From positions 7,134,103 to 7,198,102 of the forward strand of contig CM046335.1 in NCBI GenBank assembly GCA_025403435.1: a stretch of DNA of 64,000 bases. Direction: 5' to 3'. The DNA comes from Artocarpus heterophyllus (lineage: Eukaryota > Streptophyta > Magnoliopsida > Rosales > Moraceae). Under the pieces are notes generated by a model that was given only the letters and a program-made list of their open reading frames with translations, had not been told where the DNA came from and ran no database searches. Each line of letters opens with the position of its first letter. Position 1 is the stretch's first letter. A program made the position numbers and the translations under genes. Shown piece after piece: positions 19,379-30,480 of this stretch.

Positions 19379-22012
19379 ATGACTGGAGAAGAAGGTATGG
19401 CAGCCGGCATCACCAAATTTGATGGTTCAGATTTTTCCTATTGGAGGATGCAAGTAGAAGACTACCTGTACAGCAGGAAACTGCACTTGCCCTTGGGTAA
19501 TAAGCCCGAAGGCATGAAGGATGAGGAGTGGAGTCTCCTTGATAGACAGGTACTCGGTGTGATCCGTTTGACTTTGTCAAAGAACGTTGCCCACAACGTT
19601 GCGAAGGAGACCACTACAGCAGGGATGATGAAGGCTCTGTCAGAGATGTATGAGAAGCCCTCAGCCAATAACAAGGTACATCTCATGAAGAAGCTCTTTA
19701 ATTTAAAGATGTCTGAAGGTGCCTCGGTGGTAGAGCACCTGAACAGTTTCAACACCGTTCTAAACCAATTGGTCTCGGTAGAGATTAAATTCGAAGATGA
19801 GATCAATGCTCTAATCCTTTTGGCCTCGTTACCGAATAGCTGGGAACCCATGAGGGTGGCCATTACAAATTCGCTTGGGAATGCCAAATTAAAGTTTGTT
19901 GATGTCAGAAATTCTATTCTGGCGGAAGAAGTTCGCAGGAAGGACTCAGGAGAAGCCTCTTCGTCGAACTCGGCCCTTAATGTTGATAATAGGGGCAGGA
20001 AACTTGATAGGCAATCCAACAGGGATAATGGCAGGAGAGGCAAGTCGAGGAATGGGAGAAGCAATTCAAGGAATGGAAGGACCATGGAGTGTTGGAACTG
20101 TGGGAAGACGGGCCACTTGAAAAAGAACTGCAGGGCTCCAAGGAAGAATGAAGACAAGACTAATGACGCAGCCAACGCCGCCACTGAAGAGCAACAGGAT
20201 GCCTTAATCTTGTCTGTCGACAGTTCTTTTGATTCGTGGGTGATGGATTCAGGAGCATCATTCCACACCACAGCACACCGTCATGTCCTGGAGAACTACG
20301 TTGCTGGAAATCATGGTAAGGTTTATCTCGCTGATGGAGAACCTTTGGATATAGTTGGCATTGGAGATGTCAGTTTAAAAATGCCTAATGGGTCGGTATG
20401 GAAGATTCATAAGGTGAGACATGTTCCTAAATTAATGCGCAACTTGATTTCGGTGGGGCAACTGGATGATGATGGACATAAAGTAACCTTCAATTGTGGA
20501 GGTTGGAAAGTCACGAAAGGAGCGATGGTTATTGCTCGGGGACGCAAGGCTGGAACTCTCTACATGAACTCTAGTTGCAGAGATACCCTAGCAGTTGCTG
20601 ATTCTGCTGCCAATACCGAGCTATGGCATTATAGGCTTGGTCACATGAGTGAAAAGGGTATGAAGGTGCTTCACTGCAAAGGAAAACTGTCGGGTTTGAA
20701 AACTATTGATCACAGTTTGTGTGAAGCCTGCATCTTTGGTAAACAGAAGAGAGTCAGTTTCTCAAAGATGGGTAGAGAGCCTAAGTCCAGGAAATTGGAG
20801 CTTGTTCACACTGATGTGTGGGGGCCTGCGCCGGTGACTTCCCTTGGTGGCGCAAACTACTATGTGACGTTCATAGATGACTCAAGCAGGAAGGTATGGG
20901 TTTACTTTCTGAAAAACAAATCTGATGTGTTCGATGCTTTCAAGAGATGGAAAGCCATGGTGGAGAACGAGACAGATTTGAAGGTGAAGTGCTTGCAGTC
21001 TGACAATGGGGGAGAGTACCTAGGTGAAGATTTCAGGCGGTACTGTGCTGAGAATGGGATAAAGATGAGGAAGACCATTCCAGGGAAACCACAACAGAAT
21101 GGGGTAGCTGAGAGGATGAACAGGACTTTAAACGAGCGTGCTAGGAGCATGAGGTTGCATGCAGGGCTGCCAAAGATGTTTTGGGTTGAGGCAATTAACA
21201 CAGCCGCTCATCTGATCAACAGAAGTCCATCCACACCGCTGAAGTTCAAGCTACCAGAAGAAGTATGGAGCCATAGACAAGTTGATCTCTCTTACTTGAG
21301 AGTGTTTGGTTGTGTTTCTTATGCACATATTGATTCTACTGCTAGAAGTAAACTGGATGCCAAGTCAAAGAAGTGCTTTCTGGTTGGCTATGGCGGACTT
21401 GAGTTTGGTTATCGTCTCTGGGATGACCAAAGCCGGAAGATTATCAGGAGCAAGGATGTGATCTTCAACGAAGGTGTTCTGTACAAGGACAGAGACAGCA
21501 CGGACTTCAGGGGTTCAGGTTCTGAAGATAAGAAGCCTGAGGTGATTCCATTGAATGATCTGCCTGAAGTGGAGGTGCAAAATCCAGAGGTTGAAGACCA
21601 AGAAAACATAGCTCCAGAAGAAAACCAAAGGACTCCTGCCACACCAGTCAGGAGGTCTAGCAGGACAATCAGACCACCGCAGAGATACTCCCCTACTCTG
21701 CATTACATCTTGTTGACCGACAGAGGTGAGCCAGAGAGCTTTGATGAAGCCGTGGAGGCTGGAGATTCGGTCAAGTGGGAGTTAGCCATGAGGGACGAGT
21801 TGGATCGGACATGGCAACTGACAAAGTTACCACAGGGTAAAAAGTCCTTGCACAACAAGAGGGTATACCGGGCAAAAGATAAAAGTGCTGGCAGCAAGCG
21901 GTATAAGGCAAGGTGGGTGGTAAAAGGATCCAGAGATATGCTCACTAAGACGGTTCCGATTGAGAAACTGAAGTTGTGCGCAACTTCAGTTGGACTTCTC
22001 CAAGAGGCGTGA
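19379..22012 (+). CDS. Copia gag-protease-integrase polyprotein with RT/RNase H core deleted
   Basis: 877 residues from the ATG at 19379, uninterrupted, of TNT1-like type. Domains in order: gag (about 10-210, starting KFDGSDFSYWRMQVEDYL), an Arg/Ser-rich linker, a CCHC knuckle CWNCGKTGHLKKNC (about 237-250), protease site MDSGAS (about 290), GAG-pre-integrase with WHYRLGH and CEAC, and the integrase core with D at TDVWGP (about 477), D at SDNGGEY (about 540) and E at GVAERMN (about 575). The RT domain begins (about 775-845, YKARWVVKG) but then jumps at about 21925-21937 straight to RDMLTKT, the end of the RNase H region. Roughly 400 residues are missing, including the YVDD motif. The frame is kept across the join and ends at the natural terminus, so the element cannot copy itself. 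Confidence 0.9.
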   Translation: MTGEEGMAAGITKFDGSDFSYWRMQVEDYLYSRKLHLPLGNKPEGMKDEEWSLLDRQVLGVIRLTLSKNVAHNVAKETTTAGMMKALSEMYEKPSANNKVHLMKKLFNLKMSEGASVVEHLNSFNTVLNQLVSVEIKFEDEINALILLASLPNSWEPMRVAITNSLGNAKLKFVDVRNSILAEEVRRKDSGEASSSNSALNVDNRGRKLDRQSNRDNGRRGKSRNGRSNSRNGRTMECWNCGKTGHLKKNCRAPRKNEDKTNDAANAATEEQQDALILSVDSSFDSWVMDSGASFHTTAHRHVLENYVAGNHGKVYLADGEPLDIVGIGDVSLKMPNGSVWKIHKVRHVPKLMRNLISVGQLDDDGHKVTFNCGGWKVTKGAMVIARGRKAGTLYMNSSCRDTLAVADSAANTELWHYRLGHMSEKGMKVLHCKGKLSGLKTIDHSLCEACIFGKQKRVSFSKMGREPKSRKLELVHTDVWGPAPVTSLGGANYYVTFIDDSSRKVWVYFLKNKSDVFDAFKRWKAMVENETDLKVKCLQSDNGGEYLGEDFRRYCAENGIKMRKTIPGKPQQNGVAERMNRTLNERARSMRLHAGLPKMFWVEAINTAAHLINRSPSTPLKFKLPEEVWSHRQVDLSYLRVFGCVSYAHIDSTARSKLDAKSKKCFLVGYGGLEFGYRLWDDQSRKIIRSKDVIFNEGVLYKDRDSTDFRGSGSEDKKPEVIPLNDLPEVEVQNPEVEDQENIAPEENQRTPATPVRRSSRTIRPPQRYSPTLHYILLTDRGEPESFDEAVEAGDSVKWELAMRDELDRTWQLTKLPQGKKSLHNKRVYRAKDKSAGSKRYKARWVVKGSRDMLTKTVPIEKLKLCATSVGLLQEA

Positions 22013-22070
22013 GAAGTCGTTGCCGCTGTAGTGGGAGACATGGTGATTGATTAGTCTCCAAGTGGGAGAT

Positions 22071-22841
22071 TGTTGCAGATGTGGAGCCAAATCAAGTTGA
22101 CAACCCAGCAAAAGGAAGAAAAAGGGAGAAAAACGCGTCCTCGAAGGCAGGGAGCAAGCGCCGCGGCTCTGGCAGAAGAGCGCCGCGGCGCTGGGGCGAA
22201 GGCACCTAGGCGCCAGGTGAAGAGCGCCTAGGCGCCAGGACAAGAGCGCCTAGGCGCTATGTGGCAAGCGCCTAGGCGCCAAGGGCTTTACGCCTAGGCT
22301 CAAAGAGGATGGCGCCTAGGCGCCAGGTGAAGAGCGCCTAGGCGCCGCAGCGCTCGTTTCGAGCGCCGCGGCGCTGACGCACTGTGCTGCGCGATGTTTT
22401 TTGAATCAAAGTCGAATTCAAAGGTCCCAAAAACGGGAAACCACTAGGGTTTCCCATTAGTTGCGAATTTTCTCCTCCTTTGGTTATAAATAGACACAAG
22501 GTGACTAGGGTTGTGTGTGTGAAAATTGTGAGTGACATAATTTTGTGAGAGGCAAAATTCTTGAGAGCTCCATCCTTGAGAGAAAAAAATTCCCATTGGG
22601 TGTTAGATAGAAGAGAGTTTTTGTAAGCACAGTTTGTGAGTGTGTGAGAAACTGCTTTTGTAATCTGTAATCTCCTTCATCATAGTGGAATCTGCAAGCG
22701 GCAGAAACAGGACGTAGTCTCAATTTTGGACGAACCTGTATAAAAATTTGGTGTCTCTTTTTTCTTCTTTTCTCCTATTTATTTTCTGCAATTGTTCGTT
22801 CTTGCGATCCTTGGAATTAGGAGTCGTCTAATTCCCCAACA
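22071..22841 (+). repeat. 3' LTR of the Copia element in MnSOD
   Basis: 771 bp, homologous to 18533-19344, with the same palindrome array at about 22200-22345. It ends CCCCAACA, followed by the TCTGT duplication. Confidence 0.9.
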
Positions 22842-22846
22842 TCTGT

Positions 22847-22960
22847 ATCTCTCTTGCCGCGCCGCGAAGTACGCAATCACTGTCACTGCATGGCCGTTTA
22901 TAAGCAAGAAGTCCAGAGTCTTACAAATTTGCAATCAGGTCCCTAAACGTATCGTAATTC
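22847..22960 (-). promoter_or_regulatory. MSD1: Displaced MnSOD promoter and 5' end of the 5' UTR
   Basis: On the minus strand a TATAAA (22902-22897) in the context CTTATAAACGGCCATGC predicts a transcription start near 22865-22870. The first UTR bases (about 22868-22847, GC-rich, ending in CAAGAGAGATACAGA) then meet the Copia element. Its remaining part continues at 18532-18520. In the ancestral state this promoter lay only tens of bases from the MnSOD start codon. Confidence 0.65.
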
Positions 22961-24650
22961 GAAATGATGATGGCCTTCCTTCTTCTTCTTTTTTTTTTTC
23001 CTTTATTTATTTCTTTTCCTCGCAAGAAATGAATTTAATTATATTTAAATTTTTTTGTCATTGGTTTCCATCAGTACTTTTTTGAGGGAAAAAAAATACA
23101 TAAATTCTATAATAATGAGTCTTACTGTTCAAAATTGAACCATATGTTTTTAATAGCACATAAATATATATATATATGTGCGTTATATTATTAAATAAAT
23201 GTTATGTTATATTTCCTTTTTTTTTACATGTTGTTCAGAATACTTTGTATTCATACCGTACAACATACGCAAGCTGAGCTGCTAAGCACTTGGCAGCGTC
23301 TCTTGAGTTTGTGTGTTTTTAGGTGGATCTAGACGGGTTGAAAAATTGACCCTTTTTATTTATACTTTTGTAAAAATTTTTGTATTTTGAAAATATCAAT
23401 ACGAAAACACAGGTTATGTATATTTTTCATAAAATATTAAGAAAATTTTATAGAAATATCCACAAATATCGTATTCTATAAAAGCTTATTATTAAATGAT
23501 AAAATATCAAAAAAATTTTACCAAAATATCTACAATATATTCATGCTTTATATCTAGTTTTCTAATGTATTTTCAAATGTTATAAAATTTATATCTTCTT
23601 TATTTACTTTTTTTAAAAGTAGTCTTTTGAAAATTTACTTTTTAATGTTATAAAATTCATGTTTTTTTATTTACTTTTTTACATGGCCCTTACTCTTTTA
23701 AATTATGATGAACTTTATATATTGGGATAGCTAAATTTGTGAGATAATAAGACAGAAAGAGAACTTGGTATTGTCTCTTCTTACATTATAACAACTTTAC
23801 TTCTTAGCATTGAGTTATTTCAAAACTTGCTAACATGGAGAGATGGTGGGTAGGGATCAAAAGAAATACATGACATGTTGGTATCAATATTGTCTAAACC
23901 AAGAAGGTATCTAGATAAATTTGAACCTTCTAAAAGCTCTTTATGGTATTGATGTTGTCTTCTCTTGTATGAAACTATGCATGCAAAGTATTTTTATTAG
24001 GTTAACTTTTAATAATTTTACTCAATTTGAGATGTATGCTTATCATTTATTATATTATTTTCACTTTTTACTATTCATATTTATCACATATTTAGTATTT
24101 TGGATGAGAGTTTTATCTAAATTATATATTATTGACAATTTTAGAATTTTGTAAATTCTCATTTAAAATAAAAGTGTTTTAAGATGAATTTTCGTATTTC
24201 ACGCTAATTTTCACCGATATTGACATTTCCGTCAATATTTCGCTCAAATATGTGTACACATATTTCAATGGATATCAATATTTTCATCCTTGGACCTAAA
24301 AGGATGACTATTGTGTCGTTTGTTTCCAAAGTTTGTTACAGACATATTGTACTTTTACAATTGAAATCTTTTTGCTACAATATTTTTTCTTATGAAAATT
24401 TAATTTTTTGTTCAAACTTTCTTTCAAAGTCATGCCATATGCGAATGTATGTATATATATTACAAGATCACCTTTTTTTCCACTGGAAAAATATTACCAT
24501 GTCTACTTGGTAAACATAAACTATAGCATGTCTACCATTACCATGTCTAATATTACTTGGCAAACATAAGCCAGAAGAATATTACCATGTCTAATAGTCC
24601 ACAATTACACATGTACTGAACCAGCGAGACGACATCATCTATAAAATGTG
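22960..24650. other. AT-rich intergenic DNA, no gene seen
   Basis: No supported gene. At 23330-24300 there are many ATATC/GATATT-type words, and weak inverted similarity between TTTTAGGTGGATC (about 23318) and the complement of TTGGACCTAAAAGG (about 24291). This may be a decayed DNA transposon, but I could not delimit it. Confidence 0.45.
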
Positions 24651-24654
24651 TTTA

Positions 24655-24775
24655 AAACTTTAGTTCTAAACCATCCGTGATAATTATGAACAATGTAAAA
24701 CAATCAACAGCTATAATAAAAAACAAAAAATTACTAATAATGCAAAACTCTTATATGTTACTGTTCTTAAATTTA
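24655..24775. repeat. Copy of a dispersed MITE-like element (copy 1)
   Basis: Contains TAGTTCTAAACCAT..., CTATAATAAAAA and GCAAAACTCTTATATGTTACTGTTCTTAA. The same words in the same order recur at 29950-30110, 30350-30480, 35165-35325 and 38057-38160 (either strand). Confidence 0.5.
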
Positions 24776-25300
24776 AAACGCCAACTACAACTACAACTGA
24801 GGTCTTAAACGGAAGCGTAGAGTTTAAAGCTTCGATTATTTTTGGTCGATCCTGACCGATAAACCGCAAGAGTTAACGAGGGCCGCAGAACCATTTCGAA
24901 GACCATTTTCACGGGACGCCAACACATACAGATATGCCTAGAAATTGAAAATCAAGGACATTTACCGTTCACTTGCTAAAAAAAATGATAAAACGACAGC
25001 AACAACTGTCTAGAATGAATAATACTGAATGTTCTTTTAGCATAGGTAACAACAGTATACATATGCAATACTAAATTTCTGGTATCTCATTTTCCATGCC
25101 TGATTGACTCGTACAAAAATAATAATCAAAACTTCCATGTAAAAGGGAAATTCTTCAACTTTCAAAACTACTTCTACAGTACAAAATGTGACCATATTTC
25201 GACGCTGATGTTGAAACGCGCATGTGGAAAACCCTCGCCAGCAACATCTTCATTGCCAGATACCTCAGGGCGAATGAATTATAAAAGCATTGTAAACATT

Positions 25301-28300
25301 TTATGCATGAAGGTCCTTGTTTGAATTCCACACAGGAACCTTTGGAACAGCGCCGTCTCCTAGCATCACGCTTCCATTTTCCACAGTTAATAAAGGATCT
25401 GATTCAGCTTCTTTTACCTGGAAACCATTTTTGGAGGGGAGGCAGAGTTAAACGGTATGTTAGAGGGTAATAAAACTAACATCAGCAGGAGAGGATGAAT
25501 ATCTCACATAATTCAAAGATTGATTTGAGAATCATTTATGCCATCAAATGCGTGCATAAGAATTGAAAAAGAGTTTCGACTACCTGGGATACTTGTGCAG
25601 ATGCATCGCTGGCTTTCTGTTGGTTCTCACGAGTGCAGTAGTAAGAATAGAGTACCATTCCAATTACAGCAACTAAGATTCCAACGATGTTGCGCCAGCT
25701 AAATGGGTCATGAAGCAGAACATAACCAAATGTCAGAACTAGACATGTTTTCAGATGTCCAAGGACCTGATAGGTAACGGGAGACGTCTTTCCAATAACC
25801 AAAAACGTACTGAAGTTTACAGAGACTGATATTAGGCAGGACAAAACAATGAAGAACTGCAACACAAGAGAGAAAATCTCAGAAACAAGAGAAATCAGGG
25901 ACACGCAAGTTAGCTTTCAGTTTTTAGTTGCTTACCAGCACATGAGGGGTATAATTGAAAGCAAAAACATTTTGATTAGTCAAAAGTCCATCCAGAAATG
26001 GACCGATAACAAACAGAGTTAATGCTTGATAGGGGCAAGACTGATACAGAAGTTGAGTTGAAGAAACTTTGAACTTCTTCTGAATGGTGTTGGTCATCTA
26101 AATAACAGGTTAAGGACTAGAAAACTGGAAAGTCAAATAACATATTAAAAAAAACTACAATTTAGATCAGAATAGAAAAAACCATGAGATACAGTTTAGG
26201 ATACAATCTGAGCGACACAGGTTGTAAGAACTGCAAGTAGGGACAAGAAGGAACCCAAGGCATTGAGTTGAAGGTCAGTCACTGTTGCAATTCCAACCCC
26301 CAAAAGTAGGATTGTAAGTGAAAACTGGATGCTTCGACTGTTATAGAGGAAAGAAGAATCAATAAGCGGTACAGATTAATAATAAATGCAAATATTATAA
26401 ATCATATTGAATGCAAACCCTGTAGTAACCTCTGAAAGAAAAATATAATGTGCATCAAATAAGATTTAACACTACAGAGTTGGAATAAGTGAAATGGAAT
26501 TTATGTTGCTGAATGCTTCACATAAACCAGAATTGAATATTTATCATACTGAGAAGAAAAGGAGAGAGAAAGAAAGAGGGATCCATCACAGATAAGGAAG
26601 GCATGGATAACTAAAACGTGCACAAAAAACCAAAAAAGATAAATTAAGATCAAAGCCTGCGAAAAATATCATGCCAAAAACCCCATCTCATAATCAATAA
26701 TATAAGACTAAAGCCTGATTGACAAACCTTGGACCCTACAGAAGCTAAGATGGCATCATCAAGTTAAAAAAGCAATGCCACATTTCTCCATATATGCATT
26801 ATAAAGTATCCAAATACTCATAGATAATATGGCGAGTAATTATATCATCGTCTTGATGCTAGGGGCAGGCTTGCATTGCTTTAATTGTACTAATATTGGA
26901 TATAGTCATACAACCAAAGGAGGAGACTTATCTCATCAGGCGTTGATGTGAAATTTCACTCACCTGAACTGCTTTCTAAAGAATAGTGTCTCCAAAAGAA
27001 CAGTACACGGGATGATAGCCAGTTTTGTCATCTGATACACATAAGACAAAGGTATAATTTGGCATATAATGAAGGTCGTTTTCAAGGAATGCAAAACGAT
27101 ATATATTCTGAAGGATGGTCAGTACAACGAATGCAAAGAGATATGTATTCTGAAGGATGGACAGTACACGGAATGCAAAGAAATATGTATTCTGAAGGAC
27201 GGTCAGTTACTGCTGTAGTTCAGCATATTGTCATAGACAGTAAAACCAAATTAGTTCAATGCCAGCTCAGCATCAGGGGAAAAGGAGCAGGACATACTAA
27301 CATAGAAATCCAGGACACCAGTTGCCAAAAGATGAAAAATGAATGAAATAAAAGAAAATTACCTGATAGAAACCCACAGAATTAAAACCCAAACTAAGAT
27401 TTAGAAGTCCAATGGAGATTCCATTTAGTATACCAAATCCCATGACAGCTCTTGCATCAAAAGGCTTGTGTTCAAACAGTTTCATCCATAATGCCACGTG
27501 AAGAGAGCAAAAGGTGACTAGAAGATGCCAGCTTGTCAAAGTTGTGGCTGTGCATTTCATAATCTAAGTTAGTACATGATACATCTGTCAAATTATACGA
27601 CAATGAGCCAATGACTACAACAAAAATGATAGTTATGGAGTGATATTGACATAAAGGGACTACACGCATAAAAAAATACACATCAAAACCATCCTATCTT
27701 GCCTCATTAAATGAGTGATATTATGTAGGTGTTTACACCCATATACAAACAGTATAATATATATATATGCTGTGCCTGAGATTTTGGAGAAGGAAGAAAT
27801 CAGAGTTGTAAACTCTAAATTCCCAAGATGACTTGTTAAACTTATGTACTTTAAATGTTACGAACAGTATATCATTAAACATTGTAGTAAGCGTATAATA
27901 ACGTCCATCTCATGGGACTTCAAAATCGAAAGGTGATTTGCCTAACATTGAGAAAATATTGAATCTTTTTTTATAATTGATCAATATAATTAGCAAGCCC
28001 GTGTATCATCATCGACTTTGAAATCATAATATCATACTATCACTAACCTCAAAAACATCAGCAAATTCAACATGTTTTTTACATGGACAAAAATGATTGT
28101 CACCCAACCATACATCTTTAGACAAAGAACACCTAAAAAAGGTCAACATCTATGTGAAGCATATCACAGTTAGCATCGTTCATAGGTCAAAAATGGAACT
28201 TTTCCAAATTCAAGAGAAGTTGACAGAAATTCTCATTCCACACAGATTTAAAAACCCATTTGAAATACCCTTCAAAAAAACCCATTTGCAATAACTTTGC

Positions 28301-28607
28301 AATTTCAGCGTATTACCAATCCCGTCTTTAAAACCCCACAATGTGCACAACACGCAGTCTAAATTTTCTAACAAAACAAATGACTTTGAACAACAATATA
28401 ACATTAAACCCAACAACATCTAAACACAAATTTAAATTACTTAAATTGAAATAAAAATAAAAATAAAAATAAATATATCTCCTTACCAAAATGGAAGCCA
28501 AGAGTGCTAATGAGCGCCTTGTTGCAAATCACAATGGAGACAGATGACACCACCGACAAGCCCAAAGCTCCAATAGTCCCCAGCTGGACACTCTGGCTCT
28601 CACCCAT
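25301..28607 (-). CDS. UXT: UDP-xylose-type nucleotide-sugar transporter (UXT family, Golgi)
   Basis: Seven exons: 28487-28607, 27363-27547, 26964-27031, 26205-26337, 25936-26097, 25584-25856 and 25301-25417, 352 codons plus TAA, all GT-AG and in phase. The protein is a multi-pass membrane protein of the drug/metabolite transporter superfamily, about 10 helices. It carries the blocks seen in plant UDP-xylose transporters: SSVSIVICNKALI at the N-terminus, GFGILNGISIGLLNLSLGFN, MTKLAIIPCTVLLETLFF, GVGIATVTDLQLN, and NFSTFLVIGKTSPVTYQVLG with GHLKTCLVL near the C-terminus. It would supply UDP-xylose to the Golgi for wall polysaccharide and glycoprotein synthesis. Length agrees with the family (about 350). 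A further intron in the 5' UTR is likely (donor AG|GTGAGC near 28826). Intron 2 holds a 42-bp tandem repeat. The exact paralogue is not resolved. Confidence 0.93.
27087..27212. repeat. 42-bp tandem repeat (three units) in an intron of the UXT gene
   Basis: Units start at 27087, 27129 and 27171, each beginning GAATGCAAA and containing ATTCTGAAGGA(T/C)GG(T/A)CAGT. They differ at few positions. On the plus strand the unit length of 14 codons keeps a frame open for 95 codons, but this is intronic and antisense to the host gene, with no support as a gene. Confidence 0.85.
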
Positions 28608-28992
28608 CTCCACTCTTGATCTAATTTTTCCTTACCAACCTCTTCTTATCTGGACCAATCAATCAACCACAATCACCACAAAAATCAACAAAAAAAACCC
28701 AACCAATTCAATTCCCACAAGAAAATCGCCAATCAAACTACGATTAACCAAACCACATACCTCATTAAGCCTAAATCTCCGGTCCAGAATTCCGTGAGCG
28801 ACTAAAAATCCCGAACCAAACAGCTCACCTGCTAAGATCGAACAATTCACAATCAAAACTCTCGTCGATCAATTCGTAAAACCCTAGATCTGCGAAGAAA
28901 ACAGAAAAAGCAAAAGCAAGAAAGAAACTCACTGAGAATGCGATGCTTACAGAGAGCACGATGTATATATGGAGAGAGAGGTGATATATAGA
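28608..28992 (-). promoter_or_regulatory. UXT 5' UTR with probable intron, and TATA-like elements
   Basis: Upstream of the ATG, a donor-like AG|GTGAGC at about 28826 and acceptor-like AG near 28620 suggest a 5' UTR intron of about 200 bp. TATATA-type words occur on the minus strand at about 28961-28968 and 28984-28990, in front of a CT-rich leader. Positions are inferred, not tested by transcript data. Confidence 0.4.
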
Positions 28993-29949
28993 GAGAGAAG
29001 GCGAAGAAGTGTGGAATCGAAATCAATGAAGAAGTCCCCCTGGTACTGAATTTTGGATTGTGAGAAGGATCAGCAATGTCTCCACAATGTTTATTGTGTT
29101 TATTATAATTTCGAAGAATAAAATGAGAAATTGATTTTTTTTTTAAATAATGGAAAATGGGAAAAATGTTTTTGAAATATATTTTGACTTCGACGTCTTC
29201 TTCACAGATTCGGAGGACCCTCATTAAAGCCGCTGGATGTATTTGACACTCACAGTTTTATTTATTTAATTTTTTAAAATCTCTTTTTTTTTAAGAGGAA
29301 AATACAAAATAGGAATATTTTAGAAAATACAAAACAGGTTGCAAACAAAGAAAAAAAATATTAAAAAAATACAATACAGGATTTCTTCTTGAAATGACCA
29401 TTAATATACTGTAGAGTTTGAAATACCATTGTACATGTTTTACAATAATTATTTTTTTTACAAACTTTTTGATCTTTTTTTACATGTTTGTGAAAATACT
29501 GTTAAATTTAACATCCAAAAAAGAATTATATGATAGGGCATTGAAAAATATTTTAATGGTAGGATTCTATTATGAAGCATTAAATTTGTTTAAGGTTGTG
29601 TCAATTTTTACATCCTTTTATTTTTTATGAGATTTTGATAGAAAGATATGTTATTGGTGTGGAATATGATTGACTTCTTATTTTTTTGGCTCAAAAAACA
29701 TTTATGATTGTCTTTTCTCGTGGTCTTCATGGACTTTTTCCCTGTGAGAAAAGGATTTGTGAGTCGGATTGCATAGTTGCGTTCTTACCGAATTAAAAGC
29801 TTAACTTAGCCTTCAAGTGAATTCCTACCAAATTTGTTGCTTACGTTGCGCCAAGGTTTTTTCTATGTTGTATTTTTGCTATGGTTGTTGCCATTTACCA
29901 TCTTTTCTTTTCTCATACTTCACCAATTTTATAAAATATGGTCTTGAAA

Positions 29950-30110
29950 ACTTTATAAAGTGTTTGTTATAGTGGTTAGAACCATTAATTAGAACTATAA
30001 ATACTATAGCATATGAGAATGTTATACTGTAACAATTGTTTTACTTTTATTGTAATATATGAGAGTTTTACATGTTTTTAACTAAAAAATTAGTAAAAAT
30101 TAACTAATAT
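29950..30110. repeat. Dispersed MITE-like element (copy 2)
   Basis: Contains GTTAGAACCATTAATTAGAACTATAA, ACTATAGCATATGAGA, ACTGTAACAATTGTTTTAC and ATGAGAGTTTTACATG. It aligns by eye along its length with the reverse complement of 35165-35325. Confidence 0.6.
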
Positions 30111-30349
30111 TAAACATGTTATTAATAATGTTGATAGGATATTAATTGTTAAAATCTTTGGATATTTATTTGAATTCTATCTGGTTTTATTTTACTTTTT
30201 TTGTTTTTTATAAATGAAATACCGTACATTAGTACCAGTATGATCGTACTCGAAAGCTTATGCACAGAATAACCACTTAAAAAGGCTCTTTGTACGAAAC
30301 ATGATTATCAATAATAAATTAACCGGCTATTTAAGTGAATGATTTCACT

Positions 30350-30480
30350 ATAAACTTAATTATAAACAGTATAAAACTCTTATATGTTACAATAATGATA
30401 AAAAAATATTATAATATAAAACTCTTACATGTTACAATAAAAATAATTATAACTAATAATTTTTACTATTTTTTCAAACA
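30350..30480. repeat. Dispersed MITE-like element (copy 3)
   Basis: The word AAAACTCTTA(T/C)ATGTTACAATAA occurs twice, about 50 bp apart, followed by ATTATAACTAATAATTTTT. It is related to copies 1 and 2 and lies 240 bp from copy 2. Confidence 0.5.

Larger units (their letters stand above)
18533..22841 (+). mobile_element. Copia LTR retrotransposon inserted in the MnSOD 5' UTR
   Basis: 4309 bp, bounded by LTRs at 18533-19344 (812 bp) and 22071-22841 (771 bp), TG...CA ends, and a perfect TCTGT duplication (18528-18532 and 22842-22846). A primer site of initiator tRNA-Met type follows the left LTR at 19347-19358, and a purine-rich tract (AAGTGGGAGAT) precedes the right LTR. The interior holds one long gag-pol frame that lacks most of RT/RNase H. 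The LTRs differ by a tandem duplication of about 45 bp in the left copy, a 6-bp insertion near the start of the right copy, and scattered substitutions, many at CpG. The insertion is therefore older than the LOG-carrying element. Orientation is antisense to MnSOD. Confidence 0.94.

Noticed and set aside
19462..20271. 269-codon minus-strand frame inside the Copia gag
   Set aside because: It is the antisense shadow of the gag coding frame; no domain and no gene context.
27059..27346. 95-codon frame with three protein-like repeats
   Set aside because: It is an intronic minisatellite antisense to the UXT gene; openness follows from the 42-bp period.
28504..28797. Plus-strand frame covering the UXT first exon
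   Set aside because: It is the complement of the real first exon and of the 5' UTR intron.
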